Part shown: piece by piece, positions 33,912-42,532 of the stretch | Position numbering within the stretch: the stretch's first letter is position 1 | How the letters are laid out: every line of letters begins with the position of its first letter | Source of the DNA: Bacteroidota bacterium | Lineage (GTDB): Bacteria; Bacteroidota; Bacteroidia; Flavobacteriales; Flavobacteriaceae | Reading direction: 5' to 3' | Assembly (NCBI GenBank): GCA_018267095.1 | Contig: JAFDZC010000017.1 | Span: 78,431-142,430 of the forward strand | Length of the DNA: 64,000 bases | Translations under genes and position numbers: made by a program | Notes under the pieces: model-generated | Database searches by the model: none | What the model was told of the DNA's origin: nothing | Seen by the model: only the letters and a program-made list of their open reading frames with translations

Positions 33912-35225
33912 TTATTGGGTTAAAAATTCAAGATATGTTTGTGTGAATTGGAATTCAAATACAGCCGCGTCCAGCTCGAGTTCTTTTTGCAATTGCTGGG
34001 TTTCAGCGGCCAGTAAATCTGTAGTTTTCTCTAAACCTTGGCCAAATCGGTTTTGTCTGATTCTATAGGCTTCTTGTGATTGCTCCAAAGCCAATTGCGC
34101 CAAATTGTGTTTGTTTTGTGCATCGGCTAATTGTCTGAGGGTTTTGCTGAGTTCTAACTGACTTTGGGCTTTGTATTGTTCGAGTTCTGTGGTGGATTTT
34201 TTGTATTCGGCTTTTGATTTTTGCGCTTTCCCAAGCGTTTTGTATCCGTCAAAAATATTCCACGAAAGTTGTGCACCCACAGTATATCCTTTGGCAGCGG
34301 TGCCCAAAAACTCAGTGTCGTATAATTCATAACTGCCAAAGGCATTGAGGCGCGGCAAAAAACTATATTGGTCTGAAACCGACATTTTTAGGTAAGCTTC
34401 AGAACTTTTGGTCATGGCCTGCAGATCTTTTCGGTTTTCAGGTAGTTTGTTTTCAAAGGTTTTCACCGATGGTTCATATTTCAGCACTTCGGTAGGCGCA
34501 TATACTTTTTGGGTGTCGGTTTCACCCAACAAAAAATGCAAATAGTCTGAAGCATTTTGCACATTGCTTTGGGCGTATTGCACTTGATTTTCAATTTCAT
34601 TCACGCGCACTTGCACCATCAGTACATCGGTTTTTTGTACCATGCCTTGTTTGAAGTAATTCTGAATCAGTTTTAAATTGGCCAGGGCTGTTGCTTTGGC
34701 TTTTTTAATTACTTGTACTGCTTTGTAGGCCAATTGCAATTGCATGTAAGCTTTATTGAGTTCGAGTTGCTGATATTCGCCGATGCGGTCTGATTGCAAT
34801 TGGTAGGCTTCCATTTTAGTCTTGGCGGCACCTCTGGCAGCCCAACCGTCGGCATTGATTAGCGGTTGAAGTACTTCAAATTTGGTAGCGAAGTTTTTGG
34901 TTTTCTTAGGGTCATTGAGCAGCGCTGGATTAAAATCTGCTGCGGTTAAAATTTCTTGATTGAGTTTTGAACCAAAAGCCATGAGCGGATTGGTGGTAGA
35001 AATGCCTGTATACGAAGCCGAAATCGATGGTAAAAAAACCGCCTCTGACTGTCGGTAATCTGCGCGGGCCGATTCATAAGCCTGACGCGCGATTTTGATT
35101 TGCAGGTTTTGCTCTAACACTTTTTGCCCGAGTTCTTGTTTTGAAACTCTGAGGGTATCTTGTGCAAAACCAAGACTTGTGATGCTCAGTGTCAGCAAAA
35201 CCAAAAGGCGAGAAGGATGATTCAT
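33912..35225 (-). CDS. TolC-family outer-membrane efflux protein
   Basis: The 437-residue outer-membrane channel has a signal peptide (MNHPSRLLVLLTLSITSLGFAQ) and two tandem OEP repeats rich in long helices with Gln/Ala/Leu (AYKAVQVIKKAKATALANL; ELSKTLRQLADAQNKHNL). It is the first gene of the adaptor-permease operon and carries a Crp-type operator and a consensus -7 element upstream. Confidence 0.9.
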   Translation of the reverse strand: MNHPSRLLVLLTLSITSLGFAQDTLRVSKQELGQKVLEQNLQIKIARQAYESARADYRQSEAVFLPSISASYTGISTTNPLMAFGSKLNQEILTAADFNPALLNDPKKTKNFATKFEVLQPLINADGWAARGAAKTKMEAYQLQSDRIGEYQQLELNKAYMQLQLAYKAVQVIKKAKATALANLKLIQNYFKQGMVQKTDVLMVQVRVNEIENQVQYAQSNVQNASDYLHFLLGETDTQKVYAPTEVLKYEPSVKTFENKLPENRKDLQAMTKSSEAYLKMSVSDQYSFLPRLNAFGSYELYDTEFLGTAAKGYTVGAQLSWNIFDGYKTLGKAQKSKAEYKKSTTELEQYKAQSQLELSKTLRQLADAQNKHNLAQLALEQSQEAYRIRQNRFGQGLEKTTDLLAAETQQLQKELELDAAVFEFQFTQTYLEFLTQ

Positions 35226-35249
35226 AAGGTTTGATTAAAAATAACAGGG

Positions 35250-35293
35250 CAAAGATATTTTTGCGGCAACCTATCAGTCAGTAACTAAAGTCA
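35250..35293 (-). promoter_or_regulatory. Promoter and Crp-type operator of the TolC-RND operon
   Basis: On the minus strand, -7 element TATCTTTG (35250-35257) is preceded by the dyad TGAC-TTTA-GTTA (35282-35293, centre 35287.5). The centre-to-G distance is 37.5 bp, equal to about -41.5 from the predicted start of transcription. See the equivalent sites at 3403, 43974 and 45438. Confidence 0.6.
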
Positions 35294-35300
35294 CAACACA

Positions 35301-35330
35301 AAAAAAGCACTCCTTTTTGGGGAGTGCTTC
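35301..35330 (-). terminator. Rho-independent terminator of the CusB-CusA operon
   Basis: AAGCACTCC pairs with GGAGTGCTT, and the minus strand then runs into TTTTTTT. It lies 21 bp past the stop codon at 35351. Confidence 0.9.
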
Positions 35331-35350
35331 CGAGTAAACAGTACTATTTT

Positions 35351-36481
35351 CTATTCTTCTTCGGTCTTGTTTTTCATCTGCATGAGTAGGGTGTAGGCAC
35401 CTTTGACAACGATTTTTTGACCTTCGAGCAATTCGGGTTGGGTAATGCTGATGTATCCTTCAGATTGCACGGCTATGGCAATGGGTTGCAAAACATAGTG
35501 CAGTTTATCTTTCATCAAAAACACATAATCTTTGCCTTCATAATTAACCACTGCGGCTTCGGGAATGGCCGGCACTTGATTGTTTTTGAGTTCAATCTCG
35601 GCATTCATATACATGCCCGGCAGCAAGGTTTTGTCGTAGTCATTAAAGTGGCAATGCACTTCAACGGTATGGTCTTCGGTTGATAAATCTTTGCTGATCA
35701 AAATAATCTCACACGGATGTTTTTTGTTGGGCTGACTGTTGGTAAAAGTAAATAGTTTTTGTCCTACGGCTAAGCTGGTTACGTCTTTTTCAAACACCTT
35801 TAAGTTTAAGTGAATATCCTCCGGATTCACGAGTTCAAACAACACATCGGTTGGGTTGACATATTTTCCGATGTTGACGTTTACTTTGGATACAAAGCCC
35901 GAAATAGGCGCATAAATATGAACGCTTTTTGAGATGTTCTTTTCGCTGAGTTTACTCGGATTAATCGAAATCAATTTGAGCTTTTCAGACAAGGCGCTCA
36001 AGGCAATGCGCAGGTTTTCATAATCGGCTTGTGCCAATTGAAATACCTTGTCGCTGCTGGCTTGGCTTTTATTCAGATCGCGTTGACGCTCAAACTCTCT
36101 TTCGGCATATACTAACTTGGCGCGCGTGCTCAAATAATCCTGCTGTAGGTTGATGTATTGTTGATCTTCAAGCGTTGCAATCACTTCGCCTTTCACAATG
36201 TGCATTCCGGGCAACAGGCGCGTGCTTTTGAGATAACCGCCCAAAGGCATACTCACCGAAACCATATTTTGTGGCGGCACATCAATGAGTCCGTTGACGC
36301 GTAGGGTAGAAGTCAGGTTGCGCAACTCGGCCTCAGAAGTTTGTAGGGCAGCATTTCGATACTGAGCTTCGGTCAAACTGATGATGTTCTCTGGCGCATC
36401 AGCACTCTGGGTTATATTTTCTTTTTTTTGGCAGCTCACCATCAAGGTTAGGGCGAATGTATATAAGATTATATTTTTCAT
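35351..36481 (-). CDS. CusB/CzcB-type heavy-metal efflux adaptor
   Basis: The 376-residue periplasmic adaptor is a lipoprotein (LTLMVSCQKKE lipobox) with RND adaptor layout: LRVNGLIDVPPQNMVSVSMP barrel start, YLKSTRLLPGMHIVKGEVIA lipoyl half, a coiled-coil hairpin (about 115-165), IYAPISGFVSKVNVNIGKYV and a C-terminal proximal domain. It follows the CusA-TolC fusion gene with a 7-bp gap and completes the metal export complex together with it. Confidence 0.9.
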   Translation of the reverse strand: MKNIILYTFALTLMVSCQKKENITQSADAPENIISLTEAQYRNAALQTSEAELRNLTSTLRVNGLIDVPPQNMVSVSMPLGGYLKSTRLLPGMHIVKGEVIATLEDQQYINLQQDYLSTRAKLVYAEREFERQRDLNKSQASSDKVFQLAQADYENLRIALSALSEKLKLISINPSKLSEKNISKSVHIYAPISGFVSKVNVNIGKYVNPTDVLFELVNPEDIHLNLKVFEKDVTSLAVGQKLFTFTNSQPNKKHPCEIILISKDLSTEDHTVEVHCHFNDYDKTLLPGMYMNAEIELKNNQVPAIPEAAVVNYEGKDYVFLMKDKLHYVLQPIAIAVQSEGYISITQPELLEGQKIVVKGAYTLLMQMKNKTEEE

Positions 36482-36488
36482 TTTTTGA

Positions 36489-39400
36489 CTATTTAGAATT
36501 GAGGTAATTGAGTTCAGTAACGGCTCGGTTGTATTGCATTACCGCGTCGAGATAATCGCTTTGAATGCCTATGCTTTGGTGAATGATTTGCACCCATTGC
36601 AGATAATTGATATCTCCGCCCAAAAATTGTACGTCGGCGGTTTTGGTCATTTGCTCGGCATGAGTCAGCGCCGAACCTTCAAAATACTTGAGTTTATCCA
36701 AGGCAGTTTTATAATCTGCCTGAGCGTTTTTATATTGTTTCAACCAAAGTACTTTTTCAGATTCATATTGTTGATCGGCGATGCGTTCTTGAATTTTAGC
36801 CGCAGCTACCCGAGCACGACCGGCTCCACCCAAAAGCGGAATACCCAGCCCGATTTGCCCTGACTGAAAACGCGTATTGCGGTCGTAAAGCACATTGTTG
36901 GAGCCTGTTCCTTGCATGGTCATGTTGTTGTATCCAAAAGTCAATTCCGGAAGTAATTTTGATTTTTCTACTCGGGTAGCAGCTTGTTCAGTCGCTTTTT
37001 GCTGTTGTGCCCATTGCACTTCGGTGTGATTTTGCCAACCCAAACTGTCCAAAACCACGGTGTTGCTGATTTTGAGTTGGGTCGGTGTCGGTATATAAAT
37101 TGTGTCGGTGCACAAAAGCCAATCAAATTCTTGCAGCATGCGGTCTTTTTCGCGACGTACCTCTGAGAGTTGCATTTGAATCGAACCGCGTTGGGTTTGC
37201 GCCGTTGCTTTTTCGAGTACATTGCTTTCGCCCTTTTTAAAACGAAGCTCAGATTTGCGTTCAAACGCAGCAAAGAGTGAATCGCTTTTGAGCAAGAGTT
37301 GCTCTTTTTCGTGCCAAAACAACCAGCCGTAAAAGGTTTCAGTTACTTCTTTTTTGAGGCGTGCCTCGCGGGCTTGTACTTTGATGGTAGCCAATTTTGA
37401 AGCTTCGGTATAGTATTTTTTCTGACGATTATACACCGTCGGGAAACTCAACGACTGCGCTATGCTCAAACGATTGTCGTTGTAGTAACTATTGATCTGT
37501 CCGTATTCGCCACTGATGTTGGTCATCGGTAAATTGGTAGATGTTTTGATGAGTTTTTGCTGATAATCGGCGCGCAATCGTTCAAGCTTTACACTTGAAT
37601 TATTTTTTAAGGCCAGTTCAATGGATTGTTCCAAATTAATCTTTTGGCTTTGTGCGGGTGATAAGTTTGGCAACAAAATCAAAAACACAATTATGGCTGA
37701 AACGTTTACTTTGCCTGATTTTTGTTCAGATTTAGCTTCGAATAATACATACAAAATCGGCAAGACAAAAAGCGTCAAAAAGGTCGCAATCATCAGTCCG
37801 CCAATCACTACCGTGGCCAACGGTCTTTGGACTTCGGCTCCGGCTCCGTTGCTGAGTGCCATCGGCAAAAAGCCCAGCGAGGCTACAAAGGCAGTCATCA
37901 ATACCGGACGCAGACGAACTTTGGTGCCCATGAGCACAATTCGGTGCAAGTCTTTCATACCTTCAGATTTAAGTTGATTAAATTCAGCGATGAGTACAAT
38001 TCCATTGAGCACCGCTACGCCAAAAAGCGCAATGAAGCCCACACCGGCACTGATGCTAAACGGCATACCGCGCAAGGCCAAAAAGATAATTCCTCCGATG
38101 GCCGAAAGCGGAATGGCTGAATAAATTAACAAGCCCTGACGAACCGATTTAAAGGCAAAAAACAGCAATAAGAAAATCAATATGAGCGAGACCGGCACGG
38201 CGATCATAAGTCTTGCTTTGGCTTTGTTGAGGTTTTCAAAAGCTCCACCATAAGTTACATAATAGCCCGCCGGCAAGGAAAGTTTTTTGTCCACTTTAGA
38301 TTGCAATTCGGCAACGATGCTTTGCACATCGCGACCACGCACGTTAAAACCAACAATGATGCGTCGTTTGGCATCTTCGCGTTGAATCTGATTCGGCCCG
38401 TTCTCGATGCTTACCCTTGCCAATTGCGACAACGGAATTTGCGTGCCCGAAGCCGTCGCAATCAGCAGGTTTTGAACGTCTTCCAAATTTTGACGTTGCT
38501 CGCTGCCCAAACGTACCACAAGGTCAAATCTCTTTTCGCCCTCAAAGACCAATCCGGTGCTTTGCCCGGCAAAAGCCGTATGTACCGCGCGGTTGATTTC
38601 TTCTATCGATAATCCGTATTGAGCAATGGTGCTGCGGTTGTATTGAATGATGATCTGTGGCATTCCGGTTACCGATTCCACATACAAATTCTGAGCGCCT
38701 TGAACCGTGCTGACAATTTTGCCGAGTTTTTGTGCGTAGGTTGATAAAGTATCTAGGTTTTCGCCGAATATTTTGCACACCACATCTTGTCGGGCACCGG
38801 TCATGAGTTCGTTAAAACGCATTTGTACCGGATACTGAAAACCGGCGGTAATGCCCGGCACATCGGTAAGCGCTTGACTCATTTTTTCGCTGAGTTCATT
38901 AAAAGTTTTGGCCGAAGTCCACTCGGACTTGTCTTTGAGAATCACCATCATATCGCTGGCCTCCATCGGCATCGGATCGGTAGGAACTTCGCCGCTACCG
39001 ATTTTGCAAACTACTTTTTCAACCTCAGGAAATCTTGATTTGAGGATGTGTGCTGCTTTTTGTGTGCTTTCAATGGTGGTGTTTAAGTTACTGCCGGTGA
39101 GCACGCGGGTATCTACCGCAAAGTCGCCTTCTTCGAGTGCCGGAATGAATTCGCCACCGAGCATTGTTAAAATACCCACCGCCAAAACAAATAATCCTAT
39201 TACGGTAGCCAAAATAGCTTTTGAGTGATTAAGCGCCATTTGTAAATAATGTTGGTAGTGGCGCTCAATTTTAGCCATGATTAAATCAGATTTATTGGGC
39301 TCATGCTGAATTTTCTTGCTCAAAAACACCGAGCTCATCATCGGAATATAAGTCAGCGACAAAATAAACGCGCCCAACAAAGCAAAGGCAACGGTTTGTG

Positions 39401-40841
39401 CCATCGGAATAAACATTTTGCCTTCAATGCCTTCTAAAGTAAAAATAGGCAAGTAGACAATGAGGATGATGATTTGGCCAAATACCGCGCTGTTCATCAT
39501 CTTTCCGGCGGATGTTTTTACTTCTTGATCCATTTGGTTTTGGTCCAATTGATTGATATGGACAAACTTCTTGCTGTGGGTGAGCTGATGCATGACCGCC
39601 TCGACAATAATCACCGCCCCGTCTACAATCAGTCCAAAATCAAGCGCACCCAAACTCATGAGGTTGCCGCTCACGCCAAACAAATTCATCATGATAATCG
39701 CAAACAACATCGCCAACGGAATAACCGAGGCCACCAATAAGCCGGCACGGAAGTTTCCTAAAAATAATACCAATACGAAAACGACAATCAGCGCACCTTC
39801 GAGCAAGTTTTTTTCGACGGTTCCGATGGCGTTGTTGACCATTTTGGTTCGGTCTAAAAACGGTTCAATGACGACACCTTTAGGCAAGGTCTTCTGAATT
39901 TGTGCAATGCGTTCTTTGACATTTTTAATCACTTGACTGCTGTTGGCGCCTTTGAGCATCATCACTACCGCACCCGATACTTCTCCTTGGTCGTTATAGC
40001 ACATGGCTCCGTAGCGTGTGGCGTTTCCGATGCGCACCTCGGCTACATCGCGCAAAAAAATGGGGCCATTACCTGCGCGTGGTGTGATACGAATGTTGTT
40101 GATATCTTCTACAGAGCCAATAAGTCCTTCGCTACGAATAAACAAAGATGTTCCGCCTTTTTCAATATAAGCGCCACCGGTGTTTTGGTTGTTGGCTTCA
40201 ACGGCGGTAAATACATCGCTGATGGTCAGCCCCAATGCATTGAGCTTGTTTGGATTGACGGCAATTTCGTATTGTTTGAGTTTGCCGCCAAAGCTGCTGA
40301 CTTCGGCGACGCCTTGCACACCCAATAATTGTCTGCGCACCACCCAGTCTTGCAGCGTGCGCAATTCCGTGGCGTCGTATTGGCTTTCGAAGCCTTTTTG
40401 TGGGCGAACCACGTATTGATAAATCTCGCCCAAACCGCTTGAAACGGGTCCTAGTTCAGGAGTTCCGATGCCCGCAGGAATTTCGGTTTGTACTTTTTGC
40501 AAACGCTCAGCTACTTGCTGACGCGCCCAATACACATCGGTATCGTCATCAAAAACAATGGTTACCAGTGATAGCCCAAAGCGCGAGAAGCTTCTGATTT
40601 CAAGGGTGCCGGGAATGTTGCTGTTGGCTTGTTCAATCGGAAAAGTAACCAATCGTTCAATATCGGTAGCACCAAATGAAGGTGCCACGGTGATGACTTG
40701 AACTTGGTTGTTGGTGATGTCCGGAACGGCATCTATAGGAAGTTGGGTGGCCTGATAACTGCCGTAACCGATTAAGGTAATAAGCATCAGGCCAATGATG
40801 AGTTTGTTCCGTACGGAAAACTCGATGATTTTATTGAGCAT
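36489..40841 (-). CDS. CusA/CzcA heavy-metal RND permease fused to a TolC-like outer-membrane channel
   Basis: This 1450-residue protein joins two components. Residues 1 to about 1040 are an HME-type RND permease with the signature LPIDAVPDITNNQVQV near the N-terminus, two porter loops and twelve helices. Residues 1064-1450 are a TolC-like protein (KINLEQSIELALKNN ... repeated long helices). Between them a hydrophobic segment, SAIIVFLILLPNLSPA, ends in a signal-peptidase-like site at A1063-QSQ. This suggests cleavage into separate inner- and outer-membrane parts. Such fusions occur in Bacteroidota. It exports Cu/Ag or Zn/Co/Cd; the metal is not determined. Confidence 0.92.
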   Translation of the reverse strand: MLNKIIEFSVRNKLIIGLMLITLIGYGSYQATQLPIDAVPDITNNQVQVITVAPSFGATDIERLVTFPIEQANSNIPGTLEIRSFSRFGLSLVTIVFDDDTDVYWARQQVAERLQKVQTEIPAGIGTPELGPVSSGLGEIYQYVVRPQKGFESQYDATELRTLQDWVVRRQLLGVQGVAEVSSFGGKLKQYEIAVNPNKLNALGLTISDVFTAVEANNQNTGGAYIEKGGTSLFIRSEGLIGSVEDINNIRITPRAGNGPIFLRDVAEVRIGNATRYGAMCYNDQGEVSGAVVMMLKGANSSQVIKNVKERIAQIQKTLPKGVVIEPFLDRTKMVNNAIGTVEKNLLEGALIVVFVLVLFLGNFRAGLLVASVIPLAMLFAIIMMNLFGVSGNLMSLGALDFGLIVDGAVIIVEAVMHQLTHSKKFVHINQLDQNQMDQEVKTSAGKMMNSAVFGQIIILIVYLPIFTLEGIEGKMFIPMAQTVAFALLGAFILSLTYIPMMSSVFLSKKIQHEPNKSDLIMAKIERHYQHYLQMALNHSKAILATVIGLFVLAVGILTMLGGEFIPALEEGDFAVDTRVLTGSNLNTTIESTQKAAHILKSRFPEVEKVVCKIGSGEVPTDPMPMEASDMMVILKDKSEWTSAKTFNELSEKMSQALTDVPGITAGFQYPVQMRFNELMTGARQDVVCKIFGENLDTLSTYAQKLGKIVSTVQGAQNLYVESVTGMPQIIIQYNRSTIAQYGLSIEEINRAVHTAFAGQSTGLVFEGEKRFDLVVRLGSEQRQNLEDVQNLLIATASGTQIPLSQLARVSIENGPNQIQREDAKRRIIVGFNVRGRDVQSIVAELQSKVDKKLSLPAGYYVTYGGAFENLNKAKARLMIAVPVSLILIFLLLFFAFKSVRQGLLIYSAIPLSAIGGIIFLALRGMPFSISAGVGFIALFGVAVLNGIVLIAEFNQLKSEGMKDLHRIVLMGTKVRLRPVLMTAFVASLGFLPMALSNGAGAEVQRPLATVVIGGLMIATFLTLFVLPILYVLFEAKSEQKSGKVNVSAIIVFLILLPNLSPAQSQKINLEQSIELALKNNSSVKLERLRADYQQKLIKTSTNLPMTNISGEYGQINSYYNDNRLSIAQSLSFPTVYNRQKKYYTEASKLATIKVQAREARLKKEVTETFYGWLFWHEKEQLLLKSDSLFAAFERKSELRFKKGESNVLEKATAQTQRGSIQMQLSEVRREKDRMLQEFDWLLCTDTIYIPTPTQLKISNTVVLDSLGWQNHTEVQWAQQQKATEQAATRVEKSKLLPELTFGYNNMTMQGTGSNNVLYDRNTRFQSGQIGLGIPLLGGAGRARVAAAKIQERIADQQYESEKVLWLKQYKNAQADYKTALDKLKYFEGSALTHAEQMTKTADVQFLGGDINYLQWVQIIHQSIGIQSDYLDAVMQYNRAVTELNYLNSK

Positions 40842-40933
40842 AATTGTATTTTTTGGGATTAAAAATATAGAAACAGCCCGATTGCCGTGGATTCAGCAAC
40901 AGGTCTGGACCTATCTTAAAACAAAAGAAACAA

Positions 40934-41323
40934 TTAAGCTATTTTGGGCGGTTGCCAGATAGAGTGAGAAAATTTAGGGATAAAATGGCTTTGATAGCCG
41001 AAGTTTTTTTCGTTTTGTCCGGTCGGGAATGAGTCCAAACGGAACAAGTCAAAATGCGGAATAGGCTCAAAATATGTGAGCGCAGAACAACTGCATCCGC
41101 TGTGCGATTTAAAAGGGAGTTTCATGTCTTGATCAAAATCGCGGTCCATCACCTCGCCATGTGCATAGTGTGCACACAGAAAATCCCATAAACTGATTTG
41201 CGGTTTGGCTTGTTGGTGTTCAATGAAGTGCTCGGCCAACATGGGCAATTTGAGCAATTCACCCAGCTGAACCGAAGTAAACAGATACGTGACGAGGAAT
41301 ATTTTAGCGATGGTTGATCTCAT
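40934..41323 (-). CDS. Small exported/membrane protein preceding the CusA gene
   Basis: The 129-residue protein has an N-terminal hydrophobic segment (MRSTIAKIFLVTYLFTSVQL) then a polar region with SLWDFLCAHYAHGEVMDRDF, KLPFKSHSGCSC and a C-terminal PP-containing tail. The His/Asp/Cys cluster could bind a metal. Similar unnamed proteins precede CusA-type genes in Flavobacteria. The ATG at 41323 is immediately downstream of a terminator's T run, so expression may depend on readthrough. A start 11 codons upstream would lie inside that hairpin. Confidence 0.6.
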   Translation of the reverse strand: MRSTIAKIFLVTYLFTSVQLGELLKLPMLAEHFIEHQQAKPQISLWDFLCAHYAHGEVMDRDFDQDMKLPFKSHSGCSCSALTYFEPIPHFDLFRLDSFPTGQNEKNFGYQSHFIPKFSHSIWQPPKIA

Positions 41324-41324
41324 A

Positions 41325-41360
41325 AGAAAAAATAAAGTGCCCGAACACGCAGGCACTTTA
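41325..41360 (-). terminator. Terminator/attenuator between the Cys-rich protein and the Cus operon
   Basis: AAAGTGCC (41334-41341) and GGCACTTT (41352-41359) form an 8-bp stem. On the minus strand it is followed by TATTTTTTCTT and, at once, by the ATG at 41323. It ends the upstream transcript and could attenuate the Cus genes. Confidence 0.75.
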
Positions 41361-41370
41361 CTAGATTGAT

Positions 41371-41562
41371 TTATGACTTAGCAGCCGCTTTTTTTGCAGC
41401 GCAGCATCCGCCTTTTTTCTCACCGTGGCAAGATTTTTTTTCGTCTTTTGAACAAGATTTTTCGGTTTTAGCTTTTTGCTCTTGTTTGGCAACTTCTTGA
41501 GCGTTTACAGTAGTTCCGAAAAAGAAAGCGCTCATCACGAGCAAGGCAATTGATTTTTTCAT
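41371..41562 (-). CDS. Small secreted Cys/Lys-rich, probably metal-binding protein
   Basis: The 63-residue product has a signal peptide (MKKSIALLVMSAFFFGTTVNAQ). Its mature part is very charged with Cys and His pairs: SCSKDEKKSCHGEKKGGCC. The composition suggests a periplasmic metal chelator or chaperone. It sits directly upstream of the Cus efflux genes, separated by a terminator, with its own promoter at 41590-41597. ATG at 41562 yields the signal peptide; ten extra codons upstream are unlikely. Confidence 0.7.
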   Translation of the reverse strand: MKKSIALLVMSAFFFGTTVNAQEVAKQEQKAKTEKSCSKDEKKSCHGEKKGGCCAAKKAAAKS

Positions 41563-41589
41563 GAGGTGATTTTTAGTTGATAATGATTT

Positions 41590-41597
41590 CAAAAATA
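41590..41597 (-). promoter_or_regulatory. -7 element of the Cys-rich protein gene
   Basis: TATTTTTG on the minus strand matches TAnnTTTG, 27 bp before ATG 41562. Confidence 0.5.
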
Positions 41598-41631
41598 TTA
41601 CTTTTTGTTAAACTAACTATGCGGTTTAACA

Positions 41632-41934
41632 TTATTTAGACTTTTCTAAGATGGTTCTGACAATTTCGTCTTTGGATAAAACTCCCGATTGTCGCCACAG
41701 TTGCACGCCCTCTTGAAACAACATCATGGTGGGCACACCGCGAACCCGATAACTTTCGGCAATTTCAGGATTTTTATCGACATCAATTTTAATAATAGAT
41801 ACGCGGTCGCCCAATTGATCTTTGACTTGTTTGAGCGTGGGTGAAAGCATTTGACAAGGTCCGCACCAAGTAGCAAAAAAGTCAACCAATACAGGTTTTT
41901 CACTTTCAATCAATGACTGAAAAGATGCATTCAT
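41632..41934 (-). CDS. Thioredoxin
   Basis: The 100-residue cytoplasmic thioredoxin has the redox motif W23-C24-G-P-C27 in FFATWCGPCQMLSP, KIDVDKNPEIAESYRVRGVPT with the cis-Pro, and MLFQEGVQLWRQSG. It is the last gene of the persulfide dioxygenase 2 operon (43948 to 41632). In such clusters thioredoxin can reduce rhodanese-bound persulfide, releasing sulfide. It has no signal peptide. Confidence 0.93.
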   Translation of the reverse strand: MNASFQSLIESEKPVLVDFFATWCGPCQMLSPTLKQVKDQLGDRVSIIKIDVDKNPEIAESYRVRGVPTMMLFQEGVQLWRQSGVLSKDEIVRTILEKSK

Positions 41935-41962
41935 ACTTAATATGATTCAATGGTTTATGAAA

Positions 41963-42169
41963 TTATTTTTTGTCTTCGCGCGTGTCTAATCCAAACGGTA
42001 CATACAGCGGACAAAACTTCATGAAGCCGGTGAGTACAAATACCACCGCCAATAAGCCCAAAATGCCGGCCAGCATACCGCTGATAGAGCCGTTCATATA
42101 CAAGATGCCAATAACGATGGCCACAATAAAGCGCAAAGCGCGGTCGGTTTTTCCCATGTTCTGTTTCAT
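41963..42169 (-). CDS. DUF2892 (YgaP transmembrane-like) protein
   Basis: This 68-residue inner-membrane protein matches DUF2892: KTDRALRFIVAIVIGILY, SGMLAGILGLLAVVFVLTG and the conserved ending FCPLYVPFGLDT. It sits 6 bp after a single-domain rhodanese gene, recreating as two genes the rhodanese-membrane fusion YgaP. It probably takes part in membrane sulfur (thiocyanate/sulfide) export or anchoring. Confidence 0.88.
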   Translation of the reverse strand: MKQNMGKTDRALRFIVAIVIGILYMNGSISGMLAGILGLLAVVFVLTGFMKFCPLYVPFGLDTREDKK

Positions 42170-42175
42170 AATTCT

Positions 42176-42496
42176 TTATTTTAGTGATTGTACAATTCGG
42201 TTGATGTGTTCCCAATTTCCGCCGTTGAGCACTTGGCTGAAACCACTCTTCTCGAGTATTTTTTTAGCTTGAGCACTGCGCATTCCGCTGCGGCAATACA
42301 CCAAGATAGGTGTTTCTTGATTAAGCTGGCCCAGATGATCTGTCAAATCATCAAGCGGAATATTGATCGATCCGCGCACATGACCATTGTAATACTCTGA
42401 ACGCGCACGCACATCAATCAGTTCGACCCCGTCAACGATGGCTTGGGTTATTTTTTCGGTGCTGTTACCGGCATATAAAATTCTGAGCTTTTCCAA
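42176..42496 (-). CDS. Single-domain rhodanese sulfurtransferase
   Basis: At 106 residues it is one rhodanese domain with IDVRARSEYYNGHVRGSINIP (CH2A-like motif) and the active loop CRSGMRS with Cys68. It transfers sulfane sulfur between carriers in the cytoplasm. It lies in the operon persulfide dioxygenase - rhodanese - DUF2892 - thioredoxin, 36 bp after the dioxygenase gene. Confidence 0.92.
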   Translation of the reverse strand: MEKLRILYAGNSTEKITQAIVDGVELIDVRARSEYYNGHVRGSINIPLDDLTDHLGQLNQETPILVYCRSGMRSAQAKKILEKSGFSQVLNGGNWEHINRIVQSLK

Positions 42497-42532
42497 AGAA
42501 GTTTATTTTAAGGTGAATGTATTTTTAACTAA

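Noticed and set aside
39474-40328. Several open frames on the plus strand opposite the CusA gene
   Set aside because: They are antisense shadows of a strongly conserved coding frame and show no protein-like motifs or promoters.
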